Of a stretch of DNA of 64,000 nt, positions 40,534 to 48,141 are shown in pieces (the stretch's first letter is position 1; every line of letters starts with the position of its first letter). The position numbers were made by a program, and so were the translations under genes. The stretch spans positions 62,001 through 126,000 of the forward strand of contig JAZRFE010000018.1 of assembly GCA_045661205.1 (NCBI GenBank), written 5' to 3'. Source of the DNA: HGM04593 sp045661205 (GTDB lineage: Bacteria; Bacteroidota; Bacteroidia; Bacteroidales; Bacteroidaceae). The notes under the pieces are model-generated. The model had not been told where the DNA came from. It did no database searches and saw only the letters and a list, made by a program, of their open reading frames with translations.

Positions 40534-41331
40534 TTACGCTTTCAATGCAGCATCAAGCAAGGTGTTTTCTTTGGGGCGTCGAGTTGTCTGTGCAGGGGCC
40601 ACACTGTTCATGCCCTTGGGAAGACCATCGCCAAACTCCTCCTGCATACGTCTGATGTTCGTATTTCTGCCTTTTATGTTTCCTGCGGCAAAGGCATCCT
40701 CCACGTCTTGCTCATATCTTATCGCATGTTCCAATGCCTGACACACTTCGGGTGTATAACTTCCCGACAAAATGGGGAAAACAAGCTGTTCCCACACATT
40801 GTCCATAAAATCGGCAGGCTCATAACCATGCTCGCGGCAGAAGTTCTCAATCACAGGACGGCTTCTTTCGAGGTTGGCCTCATACTCTCTGCGATTACGT
40901 GCCATCTCATAGGCCTCTTTGCGACGCTCCTCGTCCATGAGCAACATCTCTTCGTACTCGGGCGAACCCTCTTCAAAGTCGAGAAAAGATTTTCCATAAT
41001 ATCGTGCCATAGCAGCGTGAGAACTACGTTTGCCCTGCACGACATCCGACAACAGTTGGGCAAGACGAGGGTCGAGCTCAAGGATAGAAGCCAGACGCTC
41101 ATTCTGTTCATAATTACTTCGGAAAAACTCTTTCAGCATCTCTTGCGACTCGGGAGAGTTCAATTTGAAAGACTTTCCAAAAAACTCCTGCAACCACTCT
41201 TCAATGGCTGCATAAGGATTTGTCACAGTGCTTTCTGTTTGCACTGCCTGCTCGGCTCCGGGCTGAGCCTGCAACTCTGCATTATGCTCTGCGGCCGGTA
41301 CCTGTTCCTGATTTTGATAAATTTTATCCAT
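40534..41331 (-). CDS. Putative capsid scaffolding protein
   Basis: 265 residues from MDKIYQNQEQVP. Very charged and helical, with a Gln/Glu/Ala-rich flexible start, a long coil (MLLMDEERRKEAYEMARNRR) and a basic tail ending with TLLDAALKA. This composition, size and position 30 bp before the capsid gene are those of scaffold proteins that shape the prohead. No protease motif is seen. First gene of the head operon behind P3, with a leader of about 22 nt. Confidence 0.6.
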   Translation of the reverse strand: MDKIYQNQEQVPAAEHNAELQAQPGAEQAVQTESTVTNPYAAIEEWLQEFFGKSFKLNSPESQEMLKEFFRSNYEQNERLASILELDPRLAQLLSDVVQGKRSSHAAMARYYGKSFLDFEEGSPEYEEMLLMDEERRKEAYEMARNRREYEANLERSRPVIENFCREHGYEPADFMDNVWEQLVFPILSGSYTPEVCQALEHAIRYEQDVEDAFAAGNIKGRNTNIRRMQEEFGDGLPKGMNSVAPAQTTRRPKENTLLDAALKA

Positions 41332-41358
41332 ACAATTGATATTTATTTGTTTCGTCGG

Positions 41359-41403
41359 CAAAGTAAAGGCTGAATGCAAAGTTTAAGGTTGCAGAATTAA
41401 CAC
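41359..41403 (-). promoter_or_regulatory. Phage-regulon promoter P3 (head operon)
   Basis: Minus strand: GTGTTAATTCTGCAACCT at 41403-41386, then -7 TTACTTTG ending at 41359, 44 nt after the first G. Shares 14 identical bases, GTGTTAATTCTGCA, with P4. Expected start near 41353. Confidence 0.75.
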
Positions 41404-41433
41404 TTTGAGAATTGCAGTCCATCATTTTGGGCA

Positions 41434-41465
41434 CAAAAAAAGCGAGACAACCGAAGTTGCCTCGC
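41434..41465 (-). terminator. Terminator with TTCG tetraloop
   Basis: Minus strand: GCGAGGCAAC-TTCG-GTTGTCTCGC followed by seven T. It ends the 120-residue gene just before the P3 element. Confidence 0.88.
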
Positions 41466-41577
41466 GTACATTGCTTATATAAGCCTAATAAATATATCAC
41501 AAAACCATAGAAACATACCGGCAGATACCAATATGCATAAATAAAAATTCAGATTAATGACGCCGCTATTAAATTGA

Positions 41578-41940
41578 TTAGAAGTTAGTGGTGCCTGCGT
41601 CGCAGTATGAGTCTACAATTTCCGCTCTGTATATAGTTTCATTAATTCGCGAAACCTTTACATAATCGTTAGTCTCTGCCTTAAGTAGATAGAATAGCTC
41701 ACATTTACTTTCTGATGTATTATTGACCCTGAAGCATTTATATTGCCCAACTTCTATTCCTGATATAGAACCATCTTTAACACAACTATTTGAAAGGTAC
41801 CCTTCCCACCATTTATTTGTATTATCACCTGATGGAACATCTGGTACGACAATATCTACAGAATTATTTGATGCAGCAATCATGTTCTCTGTACTTAATC
41901 TGTGCTCCTTTATTTCAGGATAAATAAATATTTTTTTCAT
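41578..41940 (-). CDS. Small moron-like protein between the divergent phage promoters
   Basis: 120 residues from MKKIFIYPEIKEH. The start MKKxxxYPEI...LSTENMIAAS is seen on many short host proteins of Bacteroidales, often thought to be secreted or signal-type, but no clear signal peptide is present. The body is acidic, Asn/Ser-rich, with three Cys. The local sequence is richer in A/T than the genes on either side. It has its own terminator and lies between P3 and P4, so it is an independent insert rather than part of either operon. Function unknown. Confidence 0.6.
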   Translation of the reverse strand: MKKIFIYPEIKEHRLSTENMIAASNNSVDIVVPDVPSGDNTNKWWEGYLSNSCVKDGSISGIEVGQYKCFRVNNTSESKCELFYLLKAETNDYVKVSRINETIYRAEIVDSYCDAGTTNF

Positions 41941-42114
41941 TGTTATTAATGACGATTTTGTGAGTTTAATGTGTTTTCCATTTGCAAATTTATATAAAAT
42001 AATCATTATGCGATAAAAAATAAGGCTACAAATACAAATTTATAATATAAAATAACGATTTGCACTCTATGCTATTTAAAGCATTTGTTCATTTTTTTAA
42101 TTACCAAAAAAAAT

Positions 42115-42159
42115 GTGTTAATTCTGCATACAAATTCGGGGATTTTGATTATATTTTTG
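42115..42159 (+). promoter_or_regulatory. Phage-regulon promoter P4 (terminase operon)
   Basis: GTGTTAATTCTGCA at 42115-42128, then a perfect -7 TATTTTTG ending at 42159, 44 nt after the first G. The CAACCT half of the element is degenerate here. Expected start near 42165, about 10 nt before the ATG. Confidence 0.7.
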
Positions 42160-42174
42160 TAGTCAAAAAAGATT

Positions 42175-42615
42175 ATGGAACAGAACAGTGAAATCACCGT
42201 CGGTGAAATGCGAAAACAGGCCATCATCGACACCTTTTTTGAAACAATGAAAAATTGCCGCAAAATCGATCCTTTTGCCTCTTTGGAGAAAATCATCGAA
42301 AAGGCAGCAAATACAAAAGCTCCGCGTTTCTTTGTCTCTTTTGAAAATGCCCGACGATTCGTATCGATGCTTGTACGCAAGAAGAGACTGCCTCTTGTGA
42401 ACAAAAACAAGCTGGAGATGTACAAAGAACTCTTTCGTCGCTACAAGAAACAGCGTCAAGAAGATTTTACAAGCAGAGTCATCAACTACACCCTACTCGA
42501 AAAAATCATTGAAGAGCCGGCGCCTTCGTTCTATCTCGACACAGAGACCTTCCGTTGTCTGCTCTACAAGGCACTTAGAGAAAGAAATCACGAACTTTCA
42601 TTCTGTAAAATCTAA
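42175..42615 (+). CDS. Small basic protein, first gene of the terminase operon (possible small terminase)
   Basis: 146 residues. Helical and basic, with KLEMYKELFRRYKKQRQEDF in the middle and two similar blocks (LEKIIEKAANTKAPRFFVSF and LLEKIIEEPAPSFYLDTE), each ending in a short strand: an internal duplication. Terminase small subunits are often small helical DNA-binding proteins placed before the large subunit, which fits, but no HTH is certain. Six bp separate it from the next gene. Confidence 0.5.
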   Translation: MEQNSEITVGEMRKQAIIDTFFETMKNCRKIDPFASLEKIIEKAANTKAPRFFVSFENARRFVSMLVRKKRLPLVNKNKLEMYKELFRRYKKQRQEDFTSRVINYTLLEKIIEEPAPSFYLDTETFRCLLYKALRERNHELSFCKI

Positions 42616-42621
42616 TCAGCT

Positions 42622-43134
42622 ATGAGACGAAAAGAAGAGCTTAAAATTTCCACCTACGATGTTACGCAACGTATATATACATATAGTTACTATGTTGGCG
42701 AATCTCGGCGAAACAGTGGGTTGCCCATAAAACTTGCGGCAAGTATGCAGGCATCGCCCGATGACCATCATCAGCTAAACGACCACATGAATGTTGCTGC
42801 AAGCGAATTGGTAAAAATGATAAACAGTACTTTTTGTGAATGCACTACATCAAGTGTGCCCGACAGCGAACACGCCGGCTACTCAATTCTTAAATTCAGG
42901 CTCATCCCCCCGCAATACTTCCCCATGCACTTGTTTGGCGAGTTGCAAAAAAACATGACAAGCTATTTGGTGATGCGCACCCTGCAACAGTGGATATTGC
43001 AACATAAACCCGACGAGGCTGTAATAACCACGTCAGAGGCCGAGAAACTTACCATTCAACTGCGTGAACTGATGAACTGTCGAGTGAAACCGCGTAAAGG
43101 TCAAAACGCAACAAAAACAAACATAGAACTTTAA
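42622..43134 (+). CDS. Phage head-region protein, paralogue A
   Basis: 170 residues. N-terminal ISTYDVTQRIYTYSYYVGES and C-terminal YLVMRTLQQWILQHKPDEAV resemble matching blocks in the next gene and in the product at 36908. Ends with a Lys-rich tail (CRVKPRKGQNATKTN). It lies 4 bp before paralogue B. No known family; probably a virion or packaging accessory part. Confidence 0.55.
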   Translation: MRRKEELKISTYDVTQRIYTYSYYVGESRRNSGLPIKLAASMQASPDDHHQLNDHMNVAASELVKMINSTFCECTTSSVPDSEHAGYSILKFRLIPPQYFPMHLFGELQKNMTSYLVMRTLQQWILQHKPDEAVITTSEAEKLTIQLRELMNCRVKPRKGQNATKTNIEL

Positions 43135-43138
43135 TGAA

Positions 43139-43612
43139 ATGGAATACAATATCTTGATAAAAAAGGAAGATCTTGTCCACCGGATAGACCTTCTTACCCA
43201 CTATCACGCCGAGAGTGAAAAGCGTAAAGATATAAACGCTGATATAGGCGAGACTTCGTTCGACGACGAAGAACTTTTGGAGGGCTTTCTCACAAAGGCT
43301 GCAAACGAACTTATTGCAGCACAAGCGGGCCGTTTCGAGAATATATCATTCAAGAGCAATCGCAACTATATTGATATAACCTTTGTTGCGAGCAATGAAA
43401 ATGGTGAGCATCTGACACCCATCCTAAAGCAGGCAATAACAGACTATCTTGTAAATGAGATAATGACGCAATGGTTGCTGATACGCTATCCCGCATGGAG
43501 TCAGACATACATTGCAATGAGAGGCGAACTACACTCACAAGTAAAAGAACTTTTTGCAGCTTTTTGCAATAAAAAAATCAGACGACGCTCCACAAACCTC
43601 GCAGGAATATGA
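43139..43612 (+). CDS. Phage head-region protein, paralogue B
   Basis: 157 residues. KKEDLVHRIDLLTHYHAESE at the start and YLVNEIMTQWLLIRYPAW near residue 115 pair with blocks of paralogue A. Basic C-terminus (CNKKIRRRSTN). The stop overlaps the terminase start as ATGA, so the two are translationally coupled, which makes a packaging role plausible. It could also be the small terminase subunit. Confidence 0.55.
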   Translation: MEYNILIKKEDLVHRIDLLTHYHAESEKRKDINADIGETSFDDEELLEGFLTKAANELIAAQAGRFENISFKSNRNYIDITFVASNENGEHLTPILKQAITDYLVNEIMTQWLLIRYPAWSQTYIAMRGELHSQVKELFAAFCNKKIRRRSTNLAGI

Positions 43613-45639
43613 CGCTTATGGCAGAGATCCCACAAATGATAGAAGAAAATTATAGACGGTTGAAGATAAATTCGGCCGTCTATAATCCGGTGACCGGCGA
43701 AGGCTCCACATCCGTTGCGCGCAAATGGATTGAGATTGAAGGTTTTCCCCTCACACGTATGAACCTTCCATTAGATATGTTGAACGAAAAACTCACAGAG
43801 GAACTTATCGAAAAGGGAGCGCATGGGTTTCTTGTGGCTCATGGTAACAAAAATCCAACCCATAGGAATATAATAACATTATGGCTTGAATTTTGCCGTA
43901 AGCGCATAAAATACGACTTTGAATATTGGGCGAAAACGATGGCTGTAATCTCGGACAAAGGTCGAGGACGCGACATACCTTTCACTCTCAACCGCCCACA
44001 GCGTTTCTATCTTAGCGAAATGGAAAAGCTGCGTTGCGCAGAAAAACCGATAGACATCATATTATGCAAAGCGAGACAATGGGGAGGCTCTACACTGACA
44101 CAGCTCTATATGCTTTGGATACAGCTTGTTCACAAACGCAATTGGAACTCGGTGATATGTGGCGATGTAGAGAAACAATCCTCGATAGTTGCCGGTATCA
44201 TGGCCAAGGTGATTAACAACTATCCTTTGTGGGCCACTGGAGGCAAAAAACTTACCACTACGCCCTATCAAGGCACACAAAAGACAAGAACAATAAGCTG
44301 GAGCAACAGCCGATACTCTCTAGGCTCTTCGCAAAAGCCCGACTCTCTTCGAAGCGAAGATATAAGCATGGCCCATCTCACCGAGGTCGGGCTGTGGAAA
44401 GCTACTGCCGGAAGAAAACCCGAGGATCTTGTACAGTCAATCTTTGGTTCGATAGCCGGAGGAGCATACACTGTTAAGGTAATGGAGTCCACTGCAAAAG
44501 GAGTAGGAAATTTCTTTCATCGCACATGGATAGATGCCACAGCCGGACGAAACAATTTTACCCCCGTATTTGTACCCTGGTACACTATCGACCTATACAG
44601 CAAGCAGCTCACTCCTGCCGACTACACACCATTCATAGAAAGCATGAACGAGTACGAGCAACAGCTTTTCGCGTTAGGTGCCACACTCGAAGCCATCGCA
44701 TGGTACCGAGACAAAAGGCGTGAAATGCCCGAAGAATGGCGACTCTTCTCCGAGTTTCCCTCTACTGCAAACGAAGCCTTCCAAAGCACAGGCCGACGCG
44801 TATTCAAAATTTCGTACGTTAAAAACCTACGTGAATATTGTGTTCCTCCTGCGTGGACGGGTGACATTGTAAGCAGGGAAAAATATGATGTAGAGCACAG
44901 AGCAAATAAAAGTATTGTTACTTTTGAACCATTGCAACCAGGTGAACCCGACGACAAGAATGTGCTCAAAGTGTGGCTGATGCCCGACACACAACACAAC
45001 TACCGCGACCGTTACATCGTAACAGTGGATGTTGGTGGTGTCTCCGAAAAAGCCGACTACTCCTGCATAATGGTTGCAGATAGACTGCCCATGCTCGAAG
45101 GTGGTGTTCCCGAAATAGCAGCCTGCTGGCACGGACACATTGAGCACGATAAACTCGCGTGGAAAGCTGTTGAAATAGCAAAAGCATACAACAACGCATT
45201 GCTTGTGATAGAGTCGAACACCCTGGAGACAGAGGGTACCGAAGGCGACAATTTCGAGTATATACTCAACGAGATTGCCGGGAAATATAGCAATCTTTAC
45301 AGTCGTACATCCTCGCAGGAGATAAGACAAGGACGGCCACGCCGTTGGGGATTTCACACAAATCCATCCACCAAGCCCATGGTCATAAATTTCCTTATAA
45401 AAGCCATACGCGATGGTTTATATGTGGAACGATGCATCGAGACCACGTACGAACTCGACTTATACGAACTAAAAGAGAATGGTAAAGAGATGGGAGCCGT
45501 CGAAGGCAACCATGACGACCGCGTAATGGCAACAGCAATCCTTATATGGATATGTTACAACTACCCTTTGCCCACAGCTCAGCAAACAGAGAAAACAGGA
45601 AGAAGCCGTACAAGGATAGTAAGTGAGGCTAGTATATAA
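43609..45639 (+). CDS. Phage terminase large subunit
   Basis: 676 residues. The motor that cuts and pumps DNA into proheads. ATPase: Walker A-like LCKARQWGGSTLT (about residue 147), Walker B region ISMAHLTEVGLW. Nuclease (RNase H fold): VTVDVGGVSEKADYS (first Asp), LLVIESNTLETEG (second acidic site) and NHDDRVMATAILIW (final Asp pair). All are intact, so the packaging enzyme looks functional. It starts by ATGA overlap with paralogue B; a second ATG 9 nt on is possible. No portal gene follows, as would be usual; a host gene on the other strand comes next. Confidence 0.92.
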   Translation: MTLMAEIPQMIEENYRRLKINSAVYNPVTGEGSTSVARKWIEIEGFPLTRMNLPLDMLNEKLTEELIEKGAHGFLVAHGNKNPTHRNIITLWLEFCRKRIKYDFEYWAKTMAVISDKGRGRDIPFTLNRPQRFYLSEMEKLRCAEKPIDIILCKARQWGGSTLTQLYMLWIQLVHKRNWNSVICGDVEKQSSIVAGIMAKVINNYPLWATGGKKLTTTPYQGTQKTRTISWSNSRYSLGSSQKPDSLRSEDISMAHLTEVGLWKATAGRKPEDLVQSIFGSIAGGAYTVKVMESTAKGVGNFFHRTWIDATAGRNNFTPVFVPWYTIDLYSKQLTPADYTPFIESMNEYEQQLFALGATLEAIAWYRDKRREMPEEWRLFSEFPSTANEAFQSTGRRVFKISYVKNLREYCVPPAWTGDIVSREKYDVEHRANKSIVTFEPLQPGEPDDKNVLKVWLMPDTQHNYRDRYIVTVDVGGVSEKADYSCIMVADRLPMLEGGVPEIAACWHGHIEHDKLAWKAVEIAKAYNNALLVIESNTLETEGTEGDNFEYILNEIAGKYSNLYSRTSSQEIRQGRPRRWGFHTNPSTKPMVINFLIKAIRDGLYVERCIETTYELDLYELKENGKEMGAVEGNHDDRVMATAILIWICYNYPLPTAQQTEKTGRSRTRIVSEASI

Positions 45640-45642
45640 ACA

Positions 45643-45670
45643 GGAAGGTGCAGCAAAAGCTGCACCTTCC
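45643..45670. terminator. Perfect hairpin closing the terminase operon
   Basis: GGAAGGTGCAGC-AAAA-GCTGCACCTTCC, 12-bp perfect stem, 4-nt loop, no T-run. It marks the right edge of module B. It is placed like a terminator but lacks the U-tract. Confidence 0.55.
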
Positions 45671-45690
45671 CTACTTAACCATATCAAAAT

Positions 45691-46311
45691 TTATTTATCC
45701 TCGTCGGCACCACTAAGCACCGGCAAGCATATATTGTATTTCACGGCAAGCGTTCTAACAACAAAAACCGCAATACCGCAAATTATTTGTGTCATATGTA
45801 CCTCCATTCCAAGTCTGTCGCACAAGCAATAGACAAGAGCACCGATAACGCAGGCCATGGCATAAATCTCTTTTCTAAAGAACAGAGGCTCCTCATTGAT
45901 GAATATATCTCGCATTACACCACCTGCCGAACCGGTCAAAGTAGCCATTACCACAGCAACCCATATCGGATAGTCGAGAGCCAAAGTCTTTTCCACACCA
46001 ACGACAACGAAAAGTGCCAGACCAATGGTGTCGAATATAAAAAACGTATTGTTCAGGTGGATAAGGTATTTACCAAAAAGAATTACCCAGAAAAGTGCGA
46101 ATGCTGAGCAGATAAGATACATTGAATTAGTCATCCAGAAAGGAGTCACATCCAACAACACGTCACGAATAGTACCACCTCCGATAGCAGTAACCACTCC
46201 CACAACATAAGCACCGAACCAGTCAAAACGTTTCGCCGATGCCAATCGTATACCACTTATGGCAAAAGCAAATGTGCCCGCAAACTCCAAAACATCTACA
46301 AATGAAGGCAT
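45691..46311 (-). CDS. TRIC/UPF0126 family membrane channel (YicG/YadS-like)
   Basis: 206 residues with seven hydrophobic helices in two homologous halves. The kinked-helix motif GGGTIRDVLL appears in the first half and GSAGGVMRDIF in the second, as in bacterial trimeric intracellular cation channels; members have been linked to potassium or glycine movement. Complete. A host gene converging on the terminase operon. Confidence 0.88.
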   Translation of the reverse strand: MPSFVDVLEFAGTFAFAISGIRLASAKRFDWFGAYVVGVVTAIGGGTIRDVLLDVTPFWMTNSMYLICSAFALFWVILFGKYLIHLNNTFFIFDTIGLALFVVVGVEKTLALDYPIWVAVVMATLTGSAGGVMRDIFINEEPLFFRKEIYAMACVIGALVYCLCDRLGMEVHMTQIICGIAVFVVRTLAVKYNICLPVLSGADEDK

Positions 46312-46352
46312 TATATCTTAATAATTGATTAAACATTTATAAATATCACCTC

Positions 46353-46375
46353 ATTTTTGTCGAGACGACAAAAAT
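46353..46375. repeat. Perfect inverted repeat in the 46312-46452 gap
   Basis: ATTTTTGTCG-AGA-CGACAAAAAT. It lies between two divergent genes, so it is more likely a control site than a terminator. Confidence 0.4.
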
Positions 46376-46452
46376 CAACTGCAAAAATAAATGAAAATAA
46401 TTTGAAAATAGCTACATTTGTAAAATAGTTATCAATAAAAATTAGAATACAC

Positions 46453-46809
46453 ATGAAAATAATAGCAATATTGTTTTTTGCAGCCACACTCTCTTTTTCA
46501 CTTTACTCCTGCGATTCCATTGAAAACTCATTGAATGAGATGCAAGAAATATGTGAGGATGTAGAGGAGAATTACAAAGAATATACCGATAAGGATTTAG
46601 AAAAAATCACTTTGCGTTTCTCCGAAATAGAAGAAAAGATGGAAGAGAGAGAACTCACAAAAAGCGAACAGAAAAGGCTTGCTAAGTTGAAAGGCAAATA
46701 TTATGGCATTGTTACCAAAAACGCATTGAACGAGTCGCAAAAAAAAATTAAAAAAATCTCCGAGGAGTTAGAAAGTCTTGTCGAAGGTTTTATTGAGGGT
46801 CTCGAATAA
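46453..46809 (+). CDS. Small helical lipoprotein
   Basis: 118 residues. Lipoprotein signal MKIIAILFFAATLSFSLYSC, lipidated at C20. The mature part is almost wholly charged helix (Glu/Lys-rich, coiled coil likely: SEIEEKMEERELTKSEQKRL). A TACATTTG -7 box at 46413-46420 lies upstream without a clear -33. It is 12 bp before the ADP-ribosylglycohydrolase gene and may share its transcript. Similar to DUF6591-like small lipoproteins, but unassigned. Confidence 0.7.
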   Translation: MKIIAILFFAATLSFSLYSCDSIENSLNEMQEICEDVEENYKEYTDKDLEKITLRFSEIEEKMEERELTKSEQKRLAKLKGKYYGIVTKNALNESQKKIKKISEELESLVEGFIEGLE

Positions 46810-46821
46810 CAAAAAAATAAA

Positions 46822-48141
46822 ATGTTAGGTGCTATTGCAGGGGATATTATCGGTTCTTCTTACGAGTTTAATCCCACAAAAGAATATAACTTTGAACTGT
46901 TTCGCGAGGGAGCATACCCCACAGACGATACAGTGATGACGCTTGCTGTGGCAGAGTGGCTCGTCGAAGACAGCGAACACAGCCACGAAGGATTATCGCA
47001 ATACATGCGTAAATGGGGACGCAAGTTCCCCGACTCAGGCTATGGCAACATGTTCAGCGAATGGTTGAGCGATGAAAACACCTCAGCCTATAATAGTTAT
47101 GGTAATGGCAGCGCAATGCGAGTAAGCCCGGTGGGATTATACGCAGCAACACTCGACGAAGCATTATGCCTTGCAAAAATATCAGCCGAAGTAACCCACA
47201 ACCATCCCGAGGGCATAAAAGGTGCTCAAGCTGTTGCCGCTGCAATATGGATGGCAAAAAGAGGCGAAACAAAAGATAGCATCCGCTGTTACATCGAAAA
47301 AGAGTTCGGCTACGATCTAAAACAAAAGATAAAAGATATACGCAAGGATTACGAGTTCGACGAAACATGCCAAAGAACAGTTCCTGAAGCAATTATAGCC
47401 TATCTCGAGGGTGAAAACTTCGAAGATGTCATCCGTTTGGCCATCTCTTTAGGTGGCGATGCAGACACATTGGCGGCAATAGCCGGTTCCATTGCCACTG
47501 CCACCCCGCAAAAGGAATACAAGGTTCCCGAAAATATCAAGCACTACTGCCTCTCATTGATGCATCCTAGAATGATAAGCGGAATGTACACATTCTTCCA
47601 TTATCTCGACCATCCTGTCATCGACGCGCCCATACGAAATTCCTATAAAGTCGACGAAAGAATATATGCCGGCGAGTACCCTGCCACATCAAATGCTGTA
47701 TTGGGGCGCAGAGAGGCCGCACGTTTCACAAAGTTTGGAATAACACATTTTATCGACCTGACCGAAGCAGGAGAATTATCGCCTTACAATCAATGGCTAC
47801 CTGCAAACTGCACATATACACGCTTTCCAATAAAAGATTGTGACACACCTACATCAATGGAGGGTGTTACTGAAATGCTTAAAGGCATAATAGAGACAAT
47901 CAAGAGCAGTGTGAATGCTAAAGTATATATCCACTGTCGTGGGGGTATAGGACGCACAGGGACAATCGTGGGGTGTTACTACGCGCTGCTTTTAAAAGAC
48001 TTCACAGCCTCGATGAATTTATTGGAGAGACAGTTTTCACAATGCCCCAAGTCAGCATTCAGACGCACTCCCGAGACGCTTAAGCAACGCCAATTCATAA
48101 TGAGATACGCCGACTACGTTTCAAGCAATAGTTACACGTAA
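46822..48141 (+). CDS. ADP-ribosylglycohydrolase fused to a tyrosine/dual-specificity phosphatase
   Basis: 439 residues. The N-terminal DraG/ARH domain (1 to about 260) begins MLGAIAGDIIGSSYE and has metal sites TDDT (34-37) and GGDADT (211-216), so it should remove ADP-ribose from a protein or small molecule. The C-terminal part (about 270-435) is a protein phosphatase of the cysteine type: signature HCRGGIGRTG with nucleophile C372 and R378, and a general-acid candidate in FPIKDCDTPTS. Both sites look intact. Two removal activities in one chain suggest an eraser of protein modification, or processing of a compound carrying both groups. Cytoplasmic. The 3' end overlaps the converging MBL gene by 10 bp. 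Confidence 0.9.
   Translation: MLGAIAGDIIGSSYEFNPTKEYNFELFREGAYPTDDTVMTLAVAEWLVEDSEHSHEGLSQYMRKWGRKFPDSGYGNMFSEWLSDENTSAYNSYGNGSAMRVSPVGLYAATLDEALCLAKISAEVTHNHPEGIKGAQAVAAAIWMAKRGETKDSIRCYIEKEFGYDLKQKIKDIRKDYEFDETCQRTVPEAIIAYLEGENFEDVIRLAISLGGDADTLAAIAGSIATATPQKEYKVPENIKHYCLSLMHPRMISGMYTFFHYLDHPVIDAPIRNSYKVDERIYAGEYPATSNAVLGRREAARFTKFGITHFIDLTEAGELSPYNQWLPANCTYTRFPIKDCDTPTSMEGVTEMLKGIIETIKSSVNAKVYIHCRGGIGRTGTIVGCYYALLLKDFTASMNLLERQFSQCPKSAFRRTPETLKQRQFIMRYADYVSSNSYT

Noticed and set aside
36200..46311. Attachment-site repeats flanking module B, as for an integrated prophage
   Set aside because: No direct repeat, tRNA end or integrase was found at either edge by eye. A short core repeat could be missed, so this is weak evidence of absence.
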